Shown here in pieces: positions 1-13,700 of a stretch of 64,000 bases of DNA (position 1 is the first letter of the stretch; the number at the start of each line of letters is the position of its first letter). The notes under the pieces are model-generated. The model worked only from the letters and a program-made list of their open reading frames with translations. It had not been told where the DNA came from and searched no databases. The stretch comes from Caenorhabditis elegans (lineage: Eukaryota > Nematoda > Chromadorea > Rhabditida > Rhabditidae), in the NCBI RefSeq assembly GCF_000002985.6, contig NC_003279.8, positions 1,736,001-1,800,000 of the forward strand, written 5' to 3'. The translations under genes and the position numbers were made by a program.

Positions 1-1
1 C

Positions 2-3000
2 ATCACCAAACAATCATCATCTCTAGCTCAACTCTGCAGGATTGCCTCTGAAAAGACCCAGAATCCGAATGTCAAGAAGCATCTTGTCGGCTGTGCAATG
101 GGTGTTGCCTCAAAGACTTCCAGCTTGGTCACTGCCTTCAAGGATCTCGATAGAATGCCCGATGCGGAAAGTCGTTGCACCTCGAGCGCTTCGGAGCTTC
201 GCCAAGTCGCCCTTCAACTCCTTCATTTCGCTGATAAGCCAGACTTTGCAGCGATTCAAGGATCCATCTCAACTGAAGGACACTCTGCTCAACAACCGAT
301 TCTTCAGTCGAGCCGCGAAATGTTGGACTCCAGTGCTCAAATGATTCAGACCGCCAAGTCATGGGCATCCGCGCCGCAAGACGAGGCGACCTGGCAGAGA
401 ATGGCTGTGAATAGCAGACAAGTTTCCGATTCGATCATGCGATTGGTCAATGCTATTCATGAAGCTGCTCCAGGGCAGATGGAGTTGGAAGCCGCGATTG
501 GAAGACTCTCCGCACTATCCGGACAAATTGAGAGAAGCGCGATGGATTGCTATGCTAGTGGAAATGTGCAGAAACATGGTGCAAACGCAGAACGTCAGCT
601 TCTCCAACAAGTTCAACATATTGCTAGTCAGCTCGAGGACAAGGTTGATGATCTTCATAATGCCGCGGTAGAACATGGTGAACGTCTCCCGAAGGTGGTT
701 CAACTGCACTGTCAAATGGTTGAGGATCTCGCTGATGCTGCGTGCTGTGCAGCTGGAATGACTGTTGATAGCAACCAACAAACGGAACTTTTCGACAAGT
801 GTAAGACGGTAGTCGAGGCAGAACTTGCGATGATGGTGGCTAGCCGTGAATCCGGAGGAAATCCAAATGCAGTGCATGCTCATGCGAATGTTAAGGATGC
901 TGCTGGACAGTTGAAGCATGCCATCGGCGATATGAGACAAACGATTGCCAAGGTTTCCAGTGAACAGGGAGCTGTGCAAGGAATGGTTGATACAATTTCT
1001 TCATCGATTGCTCATACCGATGTTGCCGTGAGCTCTGCGCATCCAGGATCTTCCTTTGCCGACGCTCAAACCAGAATGACCGCCTACCTAGAGGATATTC
1101 GTAGAACTGCTATTGAAATGCCAACGCTTAACACAACGGATCTTGGAGCAGCTTCTCTGAACCTCAGCGAAAAGTACCGGTTGGTTGCTGGAGACGTTCG
1201 CCAGGCAGCTGGAATGCTCCCGGAAGCAGACATCGGACAACGTCTGAAGCTAGCAGTTCAGAAGCTTGGAACAAGCTGCATCGAAACCGTCACAGTCGCC
1301 GGAGGAAAGAGGGCTCATCCCGAAGATGAGAGAATCCAACGTCAGTTGAGCTCTCAGGCAGGAACAGTTGTGGAGCGTGTCGAGCAAGTTCTCGCTGCAC
1401 TTCATTCAGCGTCTCGTGGAACACAAGCCTGTATCAACGCCGCGAACACCGTTAGTGGAATCATTGGAGATCTCGATACCACCATCATGTTTGCCACCTC
1501 TGGATCCTTGAACTCTTCCGACGATCGGAAGTTCCCATCACACAAGGAAGCTATCGTGAAGACAGCGAAGGCATTGGTTGAGGACACGAAGGCTCTGGTT
1601 GCCGGTGCCGCTTCCAATCAGGAACAGCTAGCTGTCGCCGCTCAGAATGCAGTCCGCACAATTGTCAACCTATCTGATGCCGTGAAAACTGGCGCTGTCA
1701 GTCTATCAAGTGAGAACTCGGAGACTCAAGTCCTTGTGATCCACGCGGTTCGTGACGTTGCCGCAGCGCTCACCTCTCTGATTCAAGCCACCAAGAACGC
1801 CTCGGGACTTTCCCTTCAACATCCAGCAATGGGACATCTCAAAGATGCGGCAAAGGTTATGGTTTCCAACGTTGCTCGTCTCCTCAAGACGGTGGCCACT
1901 GTCGAAGAGAAGAATCAACAGGGAACACGAGCAGTCGAGGCAGCAGTAGATGCTATTGGCTTTGAGATGAAGCAATTCGAGCATGATCTCAATGAGGGAG
2001 CCGCTATCCCGACAGACTTCCGCCCGGAGCATCTTCAACAAACCGCCGAGCACGTGTCAGAGATCACGAAGCGTGTGATGCAAGGAGCCGACGCACCACA
2101 ATCTGAGGAGGAGATCATCGGAGTTGCGAACCTCTCGAGAAGTGCCGTGAGGTCCCTGCTCGCCGTGGTGCGAACCATCAGTAACGACGCCGATACCGCA
2201 CCACAGCGATACGCAGTGCTGGATTCGGGAAGAGATGTGGCGAACAACGTGAAGAGCCTTCTAGTCTCACTTCACACTCAGATGGTTCGGAATCCGGGAC
2301 AGGAAGAGTCTCGACGCTTGCTTCTCGAAGCATCGAAGGGTGTCTCGAGTGCCCTGTCGCATTTGGTGGGCCTGTGCAATGAGATGACCGGTCTTCCACA
2401 CAATCACGAGATGGAGTCGGCGGCCGCGCAGGCCGAGAACGAGTTGTTGGGTGCCGCAAGCTCGATTGAAGCCGCCTCGGCGAAGCTTGCAGAGCTTAGA
2501 CCAAGGCAGATTGTGCAGGAGAACACGGTGAGCTATTTTCTTTATTAGAAACATTTATAAACTAGGACTCTCCCAATTCCTCTTCGATTCTATTTTTACT
2601 AATTCTGAATTCCATAATTCTATATTCTGTATTCCTGCCCGCCGGCCGCTGATATGTCTGGTATTCTTGGGTTTGAACTTCCAGCGTTGAACCCGCATAT
2701 TAGACGTATCGACGGCCGGCGGGGCAGGTAATGGCTGGTAAGTTTGGAGAGACCGGGGGAGTCCCAGAGATGCATCGACCAAAAGCCGAAATTACTGAGC
2801 TTAATGAAAACTCTTCACGTTTTCAGCAAGAAATCGTCGAAACAGAATTCGACGACAACATCATCATCTCGGCGAAAGGAATACTTCACGCCGTGCACAC
2901 ACTCATGAGATCAGCCTCAAATGCTCAACGAGAGCTCGCGATGCAAGGTCGAGCGGCGGCAGGCGGCACAGGTACCTATCAATGGTCTGAAGGCCTGATC

Positions 3001-4272
3001 AGTGCGGCTCGTGTCGTCGTCGCCTCGGTTCACAAGCTGTGCGACGCCGCGAATACGCTGATGAAGGGACAAACGACCGAGGAACGACTCATCTCGGCTG
3101 CCAAACAGGTGTCTTCGTCGACGGCGCAACTTTTGGTCGCGTGTAACGTGAGAGCCGATCCCGATAGTCAGGCGAATCGGAGATTGCAGGCTGCTGGGCA
3201 GGCTGTTAGGGTGAGTTGGGGGAAAATCGATAATCTTAGGATTTAAAAAAATTCCGAAAAGTTGTTTTTCAATTGATAAACGTAGCAAAAAAAGTTTTTT
3301 AAAAAGTGAGTAACTTTTCTGAACACAGAGACTCCTGGCTTCCCTCATAAATTGAGATGGAAGAGTTTTCGCCGAACTAGGCCATTTTGGCTTGGCCATA
3401 TGTCGCGTCGCGGCTCGAATTTAGTTGTAAAACTAAATGTATTTGTCCGTGTGGAGTTCACGACTTTCCCACGTGTTGTCCGGCAGGCGATTGGCAATGG
3501 AGCGCGAAAAATTCAATGAGGAAGGCCAGAAGCCCATGTCATTTCTCAATTTTTAAAATAACATTTTTTGTTTTGATAAATATAGAAATTTTCGAAAATT
3601 TTGTTTAAAACACGTGGTGCCAGGCTGTCCCATTACGGTTTGATCTACAAAAAATGCGAAAATTTTTTGACTAAAAAAATGTGTGACGTCAGCGCTTTCT
3701 TAACTATGCGAAATCAGTTTAGAACTCTGCCCGCATCTCTTTTTCCGCATTTTTTGTAGATCTACGTAGATCAAGCTGAAATGAGACACTCTGACACCAC
3801 GTATTAAAAATCGATAAATCAGAAGAAAAGCGAATATTTTGCAAGCCGATGTTACTGAAAAAATCGATATTATTTTGGAATTTTTGAAAAATCGATAATC
3901 TAGAAAATCAATAAATTTACGAGATAATCACCGGCAGGCGATTGCCAATGGAGCGCAAAAAAGCACAATGAGGAAGCCCAGAACCCCGTGAAAGTTTCTA
4001 AAAACACTTGCAAAAAATCAATAAACCCACCGCCAGAAAAATCGATAATCTTGCAGAACGCCGCCGAACGCCTAGTACAATCAGCTCAACAAGAAATGAT
4101 CGCGCGCGACGATCGGAACATTGCAATCTCGGACCGTCTCGTCAACGGAATCGCCCAAGTGATGGATGCTCAAGAGGAAGTTCTGCGAAAAGAACGAGAA
4201 CTCGGCGAGGCTCGGCACAAGCTGGCTCATCTCAATAAGGCTCGCTACGAGCGGGACGGCGAAGAAGCTTAA
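2..4272 (+). CDS. tln-1: Talin C-terminal part (5' end outside window)
   Basis: Large cytoskeletal adaptor linking integrin tails to actin at adhesion sites. Exons seen: <2-2527, 2827-3210, 4057-4272 (TAA at 4270-4272); all junctions are phase 0 with GT/AG ends. The first exon is open from base 2 and gives about 842 residues of alanine-rich helical-bundle rod. The next exons carry the C-terminal actin-binding (I/LWEQ) module, with a segment ending VSSSTAQLLVACNVRAD, then a last exon with the predicted dimerisation helix (EVLRKERELGEARHKLAHLN) and a short acidic tail. Known for the family: the C-terminal helix makes the antiparallel dimer. The first intron holds mir-50 and the second (3211-4056) holds repeat elements. 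The gene converges on mppa-1, 490 bp away. FERM head and most of the rod lie upstream of the window. Confidence 0.95.
2634..2728 (+). ncRNA. mir-50: microRNA precursor mir-50 in talin intron
   Basis: A 95-nt near-perfect hairpin whose arms begin CCTGCCCGCCGGCC and end GGCCGGCGGGGCAGG. The 5' arm at 2650-2673 begins TGATATGTCTGG, which I recognise as mature miR-50, seed GAUAUGU, shared with the miR-190 family. The star strand would lie at about 2692-2713. It is sense to the talin transcript inside intron 2528-2826, so it may be processed from host pre-mRNA, though an independent promoter cannot be excluded. The GC-rich stem base stands out from the AT-rich intron. Confidence 0.93.
3320..3535 (+). 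repeat. Dispersed repeat copy, divergent (talin intron)
   Basis: Begins near GGCTTCCCTCATAAATTGA and ends near GAGGAAGGCCAGAA, with the internal block GTTGTAAAACTAAATGTATTTG. The same element recurs at 56978-57200 (+) and inverted at 59622-59850. A fragment of its 3' end recurs at 3930-3990. No coding capacity seen. Confidence 0.85.
3611..3802. repeat. Short inverted-repeat element, copy 1
   Basis: First of eleven window copies of a MITE-like element. Outer ends are CACGTGGTGCC / GGCACCACGTG-like. Inner arms are GATCTACAAAAAATGCGGGAA and its complement. The centre has a TGACGTCA core. Lies in the last talin intron. Confidence 0.9.
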
Positions 4273-4762
4273 GCTTGTTTATTGTTTTATTGATTTTTCT
4301 TGGATTTTTCTTTCAAATTGCCACGTGTCAATTCTTGAAAATTTAAAAATTTAAAAAATTTAAAATGTAATTTTGTCACTTGGCAATCGATATTATTAAT
4401 TTTAAAATATTTTAAACCGGTTCCACGTGACAAAAACTTTTTTGAAATTCTTGTTCAATTTGCCACATGTAAATTAAAATTTTATCGATTTTTCCAATTA
4501 CGCGTGGCAATTTGTCCAATTTATTGATTTTTTTCTTCTTCTCCTCACATTGACTATATCGAATGGTGCAACAAAACTTTGATTACATGTATTTATATCG
4601 ATTATTTTCCGCCTCACCCCGCTCTGTTCTGTTATTTATGTAATATTTTATTGATTTTATTATAATGATTTATTGAAATTATTAAATTAAAAAAAAAAAC
4701 AGAAAAAACAGTACAACAAACAAGAAAAAAACTATGCTAAAAAAACCCCTAAAAATCAATGA
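4273..4762. other. Intergenic, talin and mppa-1 3' ends
   Basis: AT-rich sequence between two convergent stop codons. TTTATT at about 4670 reads AATAAA on the minus strand, roughly 90 nt past the mppa-1 stop, and is a candidate poly(A) signal. No coding sequence or hairpin seen. Confidence 0.6.
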
Positions 4763-7700
4763 TCAATTGAACAAATATTTCAAATCTCGTTTAGCGACCG
4801 CCTGATCCAGTGATCGTAGATCTTTGAGCTTTTTAATATCACCGTATCCGACCAGTGATGGCTTGGAGGCTAGCAGACGTTCTGTGACACGAATGATGTC
4901 CGAATTGGTCACTTTTTCTGGAAAAAGATCAGTTTAAACAATTTTTTTCAGTAAAAAAATACTTTTTTTTTTTAATTTAGGCCAGGAAAATATATTGCAA
5001 GTGATTTTTCACCTAAGTACTTAACACGCAGTGTCAGAGTGTCTAATTTCGGCTTGATCTACGTTGATCTACAAAAAATGCGGGAACTGATTTCTCATGG
5101 TTAAGAACGTGTGCTGACGTCACATATTTTTAGGCGAAAAATTCCCGCATTTTTTGTAGATCATACCGTAATGGGACAGCCCCTGGCACCACGTGTCCAG
5201 AAACAGGAAAAAATTTCAGATTTCCTCTCAAAATCTCGAATTTTCACAGGTTTTTTTTCGCCAAAAATTAGAGATTTTCCCAAAAAAATATTTTAAAAAA
5301 GCGTAAAACACATTTTTAAACCTAAATTTTTGAAATTTTTTCAAAATTATATCGATTTTTGTCGATTTTTATAGAAACATTCAAAATTTCAATGAAAATT
5401 TGAAAAAAAAACAAATTTTTTAGTTTTTTAATCGATTTTTGTCGATATTTTTATAGAAATTTTCAAAATTTCAATGAAAATTTGAAAAAACTTTTTTTTT
5501 TTGGTTTTTTAATCGATTTTTGTCGATATTTTTTATGAATATTTTAAAATTTTCACTGAAAATTTGAAAAAAAAAATATTTTTTAGTTTTTAAAGCGATT
5601 TTAATCGTTATTTTTATAAAAATTTCCAAAAAAATTTTCACTAAAAATTTGAGTTTTAATCGATTTTTCTGAGTTTTAAAGCCATTTTTTTCGACTTTTT
5701 TGAAAATATTTTTTTGTGAAATAAAGTTGGAGTAGCGCTAGTGGGGGAATTTTATATGATTTTTTGAAAATTGAAAAAATCTCAGTTTTTGCCTATTTAA
5801 TTCCAATTTTAATTTCCGCCAATTGGATTTGTTCGATGGAGCGCGCTTGCACGTTTTTAAATTTATTTATTTTATTTTTTGTTATTTTCCACCGATTTTT
5901 AATGTTTTCGGTGTATTTTTGCTCGAATTTTAGAGAAAAGCCAAGATAAATGCAAATTTTCGATTAAAAAGCACGCTGACAGGCGTAAAAATGACAAAGT
6001 AACGCTTTTAAATGATTTCGAACCTGAATTAATTAATTTCACTGATTTACGCCTGTAAGCGTGCTTTTTAATCGAAAATTTGCCTTTATCTTGGCTTTTT
6101 CTCTAAAATTCGAGCAAAAATACACCGAAAACATTAAAAATCGGTGGAAAATAACAATAAATAAAATAAATAAATTTAAAAACGTGCAAGCGCGCTCCAT
6201 CGAACAAATCCAATTGGCGGTAATTTAAATAGGAATTAAATAGGCAAAAGCTGAGTTTTTTTTCAATTTTCAAAAAATCATATAAAATTTAGAAAAATTT
6301 TTCGAATTTTTTTATCATGATATTCGGTCATTGTGGTACCATAGGCATGTTGTAAAGCAATTTCCCCACTAGCGCTACTCCACCTTTAAAAAAACGATTT
6401 TTAGAGAAATTTTTTGAAAATGTACACCAATTTTCACTAAAAATTTGAAAATTTTTTTCCAAAAGCCCAAAATTCCTCAAATCCCGCACCAATTTTCTCC
6501 GCATACTCCTCTGGCTGTTTTCTGTCGCCGTGTCCCAACACTTGTCGGACCATATCCTCAAATAACACTGGTCGTACTTCCAAATTCATCATTAAATGGC
6601 TTCTGAGTTGAGTTCTGGCTCTCGCGAGCTCAGTCGGCTCGACGCCCTGTTGAAGTTGAAGGATTTGATGAACAAGAAGAATCAGAGCATCGTTGATATT
6701 TTCCGGTGGGGAGCTTGCTGTAACTGTGAACACACCACTATCACTATATGAGTGATTATGTGCAATTGCACTGTAGATCCAGTGATGTCGATTCATTAGT
6801 TCTGTGTACATTCGGGCGTACATTCCTTTTCCGGGGCCGCCTGCAAAAAAATTCGATTTTTTTGATTTTTTTTTTTGGAAAATTTGAGTCGAAAATTTGG
6901 TTTTTTTTGGAAAAAGGACAAAAATTCCAAAAAAATTGTTTTTTGTGAAATGTTGACCAAAAATTACAGTTTTTTCACTCCTAATTATCAAAAAACCACA
7001 TTTTCTGAAAAAAACAATTTTTTTGTGTGAAAATTTTGCAAATTTTGTCTGCAAAAAAATTTGATTTTTTTTTTGGGAAAACTTTGAGTTGAAAATTTGC
7101 TATTTTGGAAAATGTCAAAAAATCTGAAATTTTCTACACATAGTGTGTGCCAGGCTATCCCATTACGGTTTGATCTACAAAAAATGCGGGAATTTTTCTC
7201 CCAAAAAATGTGACGTCAGCAGAGAACTCTGCATCTCATTACATTACATACATTCCTTTTCCGGGGCCGCCTGCAAAAAAATCCGATTTTTTTATTGGGA
7301 AATTTTGAAAAAAAAAATAAAATAAAAGTTCTATAAAAATATATACAAAAATCGATTAAAAAACTGAAAAAAAAATTTTTTTTCAAATTTTTTGTGAAAA
7401 TTTTGAAATTCCTATCAAAATATCGACAAAAATCGATATAATTTTGAAAAAATTTCAAAAATTCAATTTTTTTGAAAATGAAACTGTTGAAAATCGGTAT
7501 TTTTTTCAAAAATTCCAAAAATTTAGGTTTAAAAATGTGTTTTACGCTTTTTTTCTCATAAAAATTGTTTGATCTACAAAAAATGCGGCAATTTTTCTCC
7601 CAAAAAATGTGACGTCAGCAGAGAACTCACTGCGTCTCATTCTCCCGCATTTTTTGTAGATCGCACATTTTTTTTGTAGACGTAGATCAAACCGGAATGG

Positions 7701-10700
7701 GACACTCTGATACCATTTTGAAATTAATTTTTTTTTGAAATGTTGACCAAAAATTACACAGTTTTTTTTCTTTTTTCTACTTCTAATTCTCAAAAAAACA
7801 CATTTTCTAAAAAAAATTTAGTGTGAAAATTTTGAGTTTAGTTTTTATTTTATGTATATTTAAAAAAATTTTTTTTTTTTTTTTAGAAAACTCTTTGAAA
7901 GTAACTAAAGATTTTACATAAATTTCACAAAAAATTTTTTTTACAGAAAATGTGACTTTCTGAAAATTTGAAATGAAAATCTGAAAATTTAGTTTTTCGA
8001 AATAAAAAAATTTGAAAAAAAATTTAAAATTTAAATTTCTCGAATTTTTAAAGTCCAAATTTTCCCCTGATTCCGAATATCGATATGAAAAAATTCCAAA
8101 AAAGTTCCCCTGATTTTATATTTCAGCTTGAAATCGCTTGTGCGCCCAAGAGATTTCGAATTTTAGCGCCAGAGACGCCATGTGTCGATTTACGAAATTT
8201 GTGTAGATTTACGAGATTCTATATCGAATGCTGATCTCCGTTTTTTAGCGGGTTTCCTTCATTTTCGTCGGTGTTTTTTTTTCTGAAAATGTGTTTTTTA
8301 AGGTCAAATAAACATTTATTATCAAAAAACTAACAAAATTTCCCAAAATTTGGTCACAAATTGACGGAAAATCCAAATATATGATTTTCCGTCAATTTGT
8401 GACCAAATATTGGAAATTTTGTTAGTTTTTTGATAATATAATGTTTAGTTGACCTTAAAAAACACATTTTCAGAAAAAAAAACCGACGAAATTGAAGGGA
8501 ACCCCCGTTGAAAAACGGAAATCAGCATCCGATACAGATTAAAAATCTCGTAAATCTACACAAATAACGTAAATCGACACATAGCGTCTCTGGCGCGAAA
8601 ATTCAAAATCTCTTGGGTGAACAAATTGCGATTTCAAGATGAAATATAAAACCAGGGAAATTTTTTTTGAATTGTTTCAAATCGATATAGATTTCGGCGT
8701 ACTCCACTAAATTTTTTGGAAGTTATTTTTTGAAAATTTAGCTTTTCATGTAGAAATTCCTGTTTTTTTTTCAATTTTTGTTGAAAAAAAAATTTAAATT
8801 CGAGAAATTGAAAAAACGAATTTTTCAAAAAATAACATTATCTTTAAAATTTTTTAGTGAAATTTGAAATTTGTGTGTAAAATATTTAGTCATGATAAAA
8901 AAATTCAAAAAATTTTCTAAATTTTATATGATTTTTTGAAAATTGAAAAAATCTCAGTTTTTGCCTAATTTCTATTTGAATTTCCGCCAATTGGATTTGT
9001 TCGATGGAGCGCGTTTGCACGTTTTTAAATTTATTTATTTTATTTTTTGTTATTTTCCACCGATTTTTAATGTTTTCGGTGTATTTTTGCTTGAATTTTA
9101 GAGAAAAAGTCAAAATAAATGCAAATTTTCGATTGAAAAACACGATTACAGGCGTAAATCAGTGAAATTAATTAATTCAGGTTCGAAATCATTTAAAATC
9201 GTTACTTTGTCATTTTTACGCCTGTCAGCGTGCTTTTTAATCGAAAATTTGCATTTATCTTGGCTTTTTCTCTAAAATTCAAGCAAAAATACACCGAAAA
9301 CATTAAAAATCGGTGGAAAATAACAAAAAATAAAATTAATAAAATTAAAAACGTGCAAGCGCGCTCCATCGAACAAATCCGATTGGCGGTAACTCAAAAA
9401 TAATTAGGCAAAAACTGAGATTTTTTCAATTTTCAAAAAAACATATAAAATTTAGAACATTTTTTTGAATTTTTTTATCATGATAGTTGGTCATTTTGGT
9501 ACCATAGGCGTGTTTTAAAGCAATTTTTTACCTTTTTTTACCTATTATTTATTTTTTACCTTTAATGTAAAAAAAAAATATTTTTAGAGTTAAAAATGCA
9601 ACAAAAAAAATAATTATGCATATTTTTTTGGTCAAAATTCGATTTTTTAAAAATCGAAATTAATTGAAAATTCTCAATTTTTGTTTAATTTCGACCATTT
9701 TCCGCATTTTTTTCCCCAACAAAAAATGCGATTTACCAGCAGAAAAAGCTCCACCACCGCCTAAAAGTGATTGTAGCACACAAAATGCCACAAAATCCTC
9801 GTCCTTATAACTACATCCTTCCAGTCCAAGTACAACATGTGACAATAGTGGATACGGTTTTCCAATTGTCAATTTCGTTAAATCAGTGTCCAATCGGAGC
9901 TCTCCGCCAGTGTATTGAGCACGGGATTCGTCAATTTCCGGGATTTTGGCGGGAAGTACTGTCGGTTGTGTAGTCCACGTGGATTTGTTGAGGTCAAAGT
10001 GACGAGAAATGATGGAAACGAATTCGTCGTGGCCGACGCCGACTCCTGGCAAGAGAACATTGAAATTAATATTGCAAAAAAGAATTTTTAATTTTTTTTT
10101 TCTGAAAATCTAGTTTTTTTTTTCAAGTTTTTTTCGAGTTTTAAACAGAAAATTAAGACGTTTTTCAAAAAAATTAAAAATTATAACAGTTTTTCTAACT
10201 GTATACTACTTTTTTAAAATTGAAACAAATCGGAAAATTTTCAGAGGTTTAAAGTTCAATTTTTCCATATTTTTTCGATATTTTACTGTACTTACACTTA
10301 CAGTACTGTAGGATTACTGTAGTTTCGGAAAAAATTGATTTTTTGTCTTCTGAAGCGGTTTTGTTTTTTGATTCGGTAGAGGGATATGGTCGGGACACTG
10401 TAGGGGTACTGTAGAGCTACTATAGGAGTACTGTAGGATTACTGTAGTTTTGGAAAAAAAAAAATGATTTTTTGTCTTTTGAAGAGATATTAGTTTCTGT
10501 TCAGTGGAGGGATATGGTCGGGGTACTGTAGGAGTACTGTAGGATTACTGTAGTTTTGGAAAAAAATTGATTTTTCTCTTTTGGAGGGATATGGGTTTCC
10601 GGTTAGTCGGGGGATAAGGTCGGGGTACTGTAGAGGTACTGTAGGATTACTGTAGTTTTGGAAAAAAAAATGATTTTTTGTCTTCTGAAGAGGTTTTGTA

Positions 10701-13700
10701 TTTTGGTTGGTGTAGGGATATGGTCGGGGTACTGTAGGGGTACTGTAGGGGACCTGTAGGGGTACTGTAGGAGTACTGTAGGATTACTGTAGTTTTGGAA
10801 AAAAAAATTGATTTTTCTCTTTTGGAGGGATATGGGTTTCCGGTTAGTCGGGGGATAAGGTCGGGGTACTGTAGAGGTACTGTAGGATTACTGTAGTTTT
10901 GGAAAAAAAAATGATTTTTTGTCTTCTGAAGAGGTTTTGTATTTTGGTTGGTGTAGGGATATGGTCGGGGTACTGTAGGGGTACTGTAGGGGACCTGTAG
11001 GGGTACTGTAGGAGTACTGTAGGATTACTGTAGTTTTGGAAAAAAAAATTGATTTTTCTCTTTTGGAGGGATATGGGTTTCCGGTTGGTCGGGGGATAAG
11101 GTCGGGGTACTGTAGTAGTACTGTAGAGGTACTGTAGGATTACTGTAGTTTTGGAAAAAAAAATGGTTTTTTGTCTTCTGAAGAGGTTTTGTATTTTGGT
11201 TGGTGTAGGGATATGGTCGGGGTACTGTAGGGGTACTGTAGGGGACCTGTAGGGGTACTGTAGGAGTACTGTAGGATTACTGTAGTTTTGGAAAAAAAAA
11301 TTGATTTTTCTCTTTTGGAGGGATATGGGTTTCCGGTTGGTCGGGGGATAAGGTCGGGGTACTGTAGTAGTACTGTAGGATTACTGTAGTTTTGGAAAAA
11401 AAAGAAGATTTTTTGTCTTCTGAAGCGGTTTTGTTTTTTGGTTCGGTAGAGGGATATCGTCGGGGCACTGTAGGGGTACTGTAGAGCTACTATAAGAGTA
11501 CTGTAGGATTACTGTAGTTTTGGAAAAAAATTGATTTTTCTCTTTTGGAGGGATATGGGTTTCCGGTTAGTCGGGGGATAAGGTCGGGGTACTGTAGTAG
11601 TACTGTAGTAGTACTGTAGAGGTACTGTAGAGCTACTATAAGAGTACTGTAGGATTACTGTAGTTTTGGAAAAAATTGATTTTTCTCTTTTGGAGGGATA
11701 TAGCTTTCCGGTTAGTCGGGGAATATGGTCGGGGTACTGTAGGGGTAACGTAGAGGTACTGTAGGAGTAGCTTTGGAAAAATTGATTTTTTGTCTTTTGA
11801 AGAGATATTGGTTTCGGTTCAGTGTAGGGATATGGTCGGGGTACTGTGGTAGTACTGTAAAGGTACTGTAGAATTACTGTAGTTTTGGAAAAAAAGACTT
11901 TTCGTCTTTTGAATGGATTTTGGCTTGGGTTCAGTGGAGGGATATGGTGGGGGTACTGTAGGAGTACTGTAGGATTATTGTAGTTTTGGAAAAAGTTGAT
12001 TTTTTGTCTTTTGAAGCGGTTTTGTTTTTTGGTTAGTGGAGGGATATGGTCGGGGTACTGTAGGATTACTGTAAGTCAAGTACTGTAACTTTAAGGTTTT
12101 TACAGTACTTGTAAGGTACTGTAAGAATTTTTTAATTATAAAATTTTCCGAAAAGGTTTTTTTTTTGAAAAAGCTCAATTTTTCCATATTTTCTCTAATT
12201 TTCAACGGTTTTTTTTGTACATTTTTTTTGCGATTTTTCAACAAAAAAAAATCGAAACCTCTCCTCGTGAAGTACAACACAATTACCTCCAACAACCATT
12301 CTTTGAGGAGTATGAGCTCTGCTCAAAAACCCATAAACATCAGAAACTCGAATTTTATCCATCGAATTGTTGCCAAATTTCGGATATCCTATAGTATTAT
12401 TCTGAAAAGCCGCTTGATGAATCCAGTCAGTAAGGAGAATTTCGATGGCTTCAATTCGATTCGGTAGATCTTGATTCTCGTAGGAAACTGTTAGTTTCGC
12501 CTGTTCGAGACTTTGTTCGTCAAAAATTGGCTTCCAAATAGTGTCGGATAGTACGTGAATTACAGAATCCACTCCGTCACGATGGCAGCTCGCCGCGTAC
12601 ATCATTGTGTCACGTGTACTCTGACAATCCACAATTCCACTGTTTTCCTCGAGTTTTGCAAAGACTTCGTCGCGGCTTGAGAACGATTCCGATGACTGGA
12701 AATTTTGCAATTTTTTTTGGGAAAAATTAGTTTTAACAAATTTTCGAGTTTCAAAAAAAAACTATTTTGGAAATTTTTAAAATTAAAAAAAACCTTACAA
12801 TTAAAGGAGGACTAACGGTTCGGACGATTTTGAACGTATAGACCCAAAATGTTCTCAAATGAACGAATTTCGTGATGAAACTGCTCAAAAATTTTTCAAA
12901 AATTTTTTATGGCGGTTCAAAATTTCGAAAAAATTACACTGATTTTAGCTAAAATCTCGAATTTTGCCTATTTTTCGGTGTCACATCGGTCCGAAGTTGA
13001 CTTTTTCGGAATTATCATCCTTTATTGCATATATTGGTAGTTTATCTCATTTAATTTTGTTGATTAAGGTACAATTAAAGCCGATCGGTAACCAATTTCG
13101 ACGATTTTTGGTCACCTATCGGCTTTAAATGTACCTTAATCAACAAAATTAAATGAGATAAACTACCAATATATGCAATAAAGGATGATAATTCCGAAAA
13201 AGTCAACTTCGGACTGATGTGACACCGAAAAATAGGCAAAATTCGAGATTTTAGCTAAAATCAGTGTAATTTTTTCGAAATTTTGAACCGCCATAAAAAA
13301 TTTTATCCGTTAGTCCACCTTTAAGTTATTCTTGAAACTATATATATATGATATATACTATGTATACTGGATATATAGTATGTATATATATTATGTATAT
13401 AACGAATTTTTCCTAAACTACCGTAACCCTACAGTACTCCTACCGTACCACTATTGTACTACTACAGTAACCCGACTATATATGTTTCAAGAATTTCTTA
13501 ATTGTAAGGGTTTTTTTTTGAAACATTTCAATTTTTCCGTATTTTCAGATATTTTCTCATGGATATATATATATATATATTTATTTATTTTTGTGAAAAA
13601 TTAGTTTTTTATTGGAAATTTTTGGTTTGTGGGGGCAAATTTGGCTCTGTAGGGTTTTTTTTTCGAAAAAATTACAAAACTTGAGTTTTCTCGGGTCATT

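Noticed and set aside
5721..6390. Autonomous DNA transposon
   Set aside because: A palindrome with no transposase-like coding sequence in or near any copy; at most a non-autonomous element.
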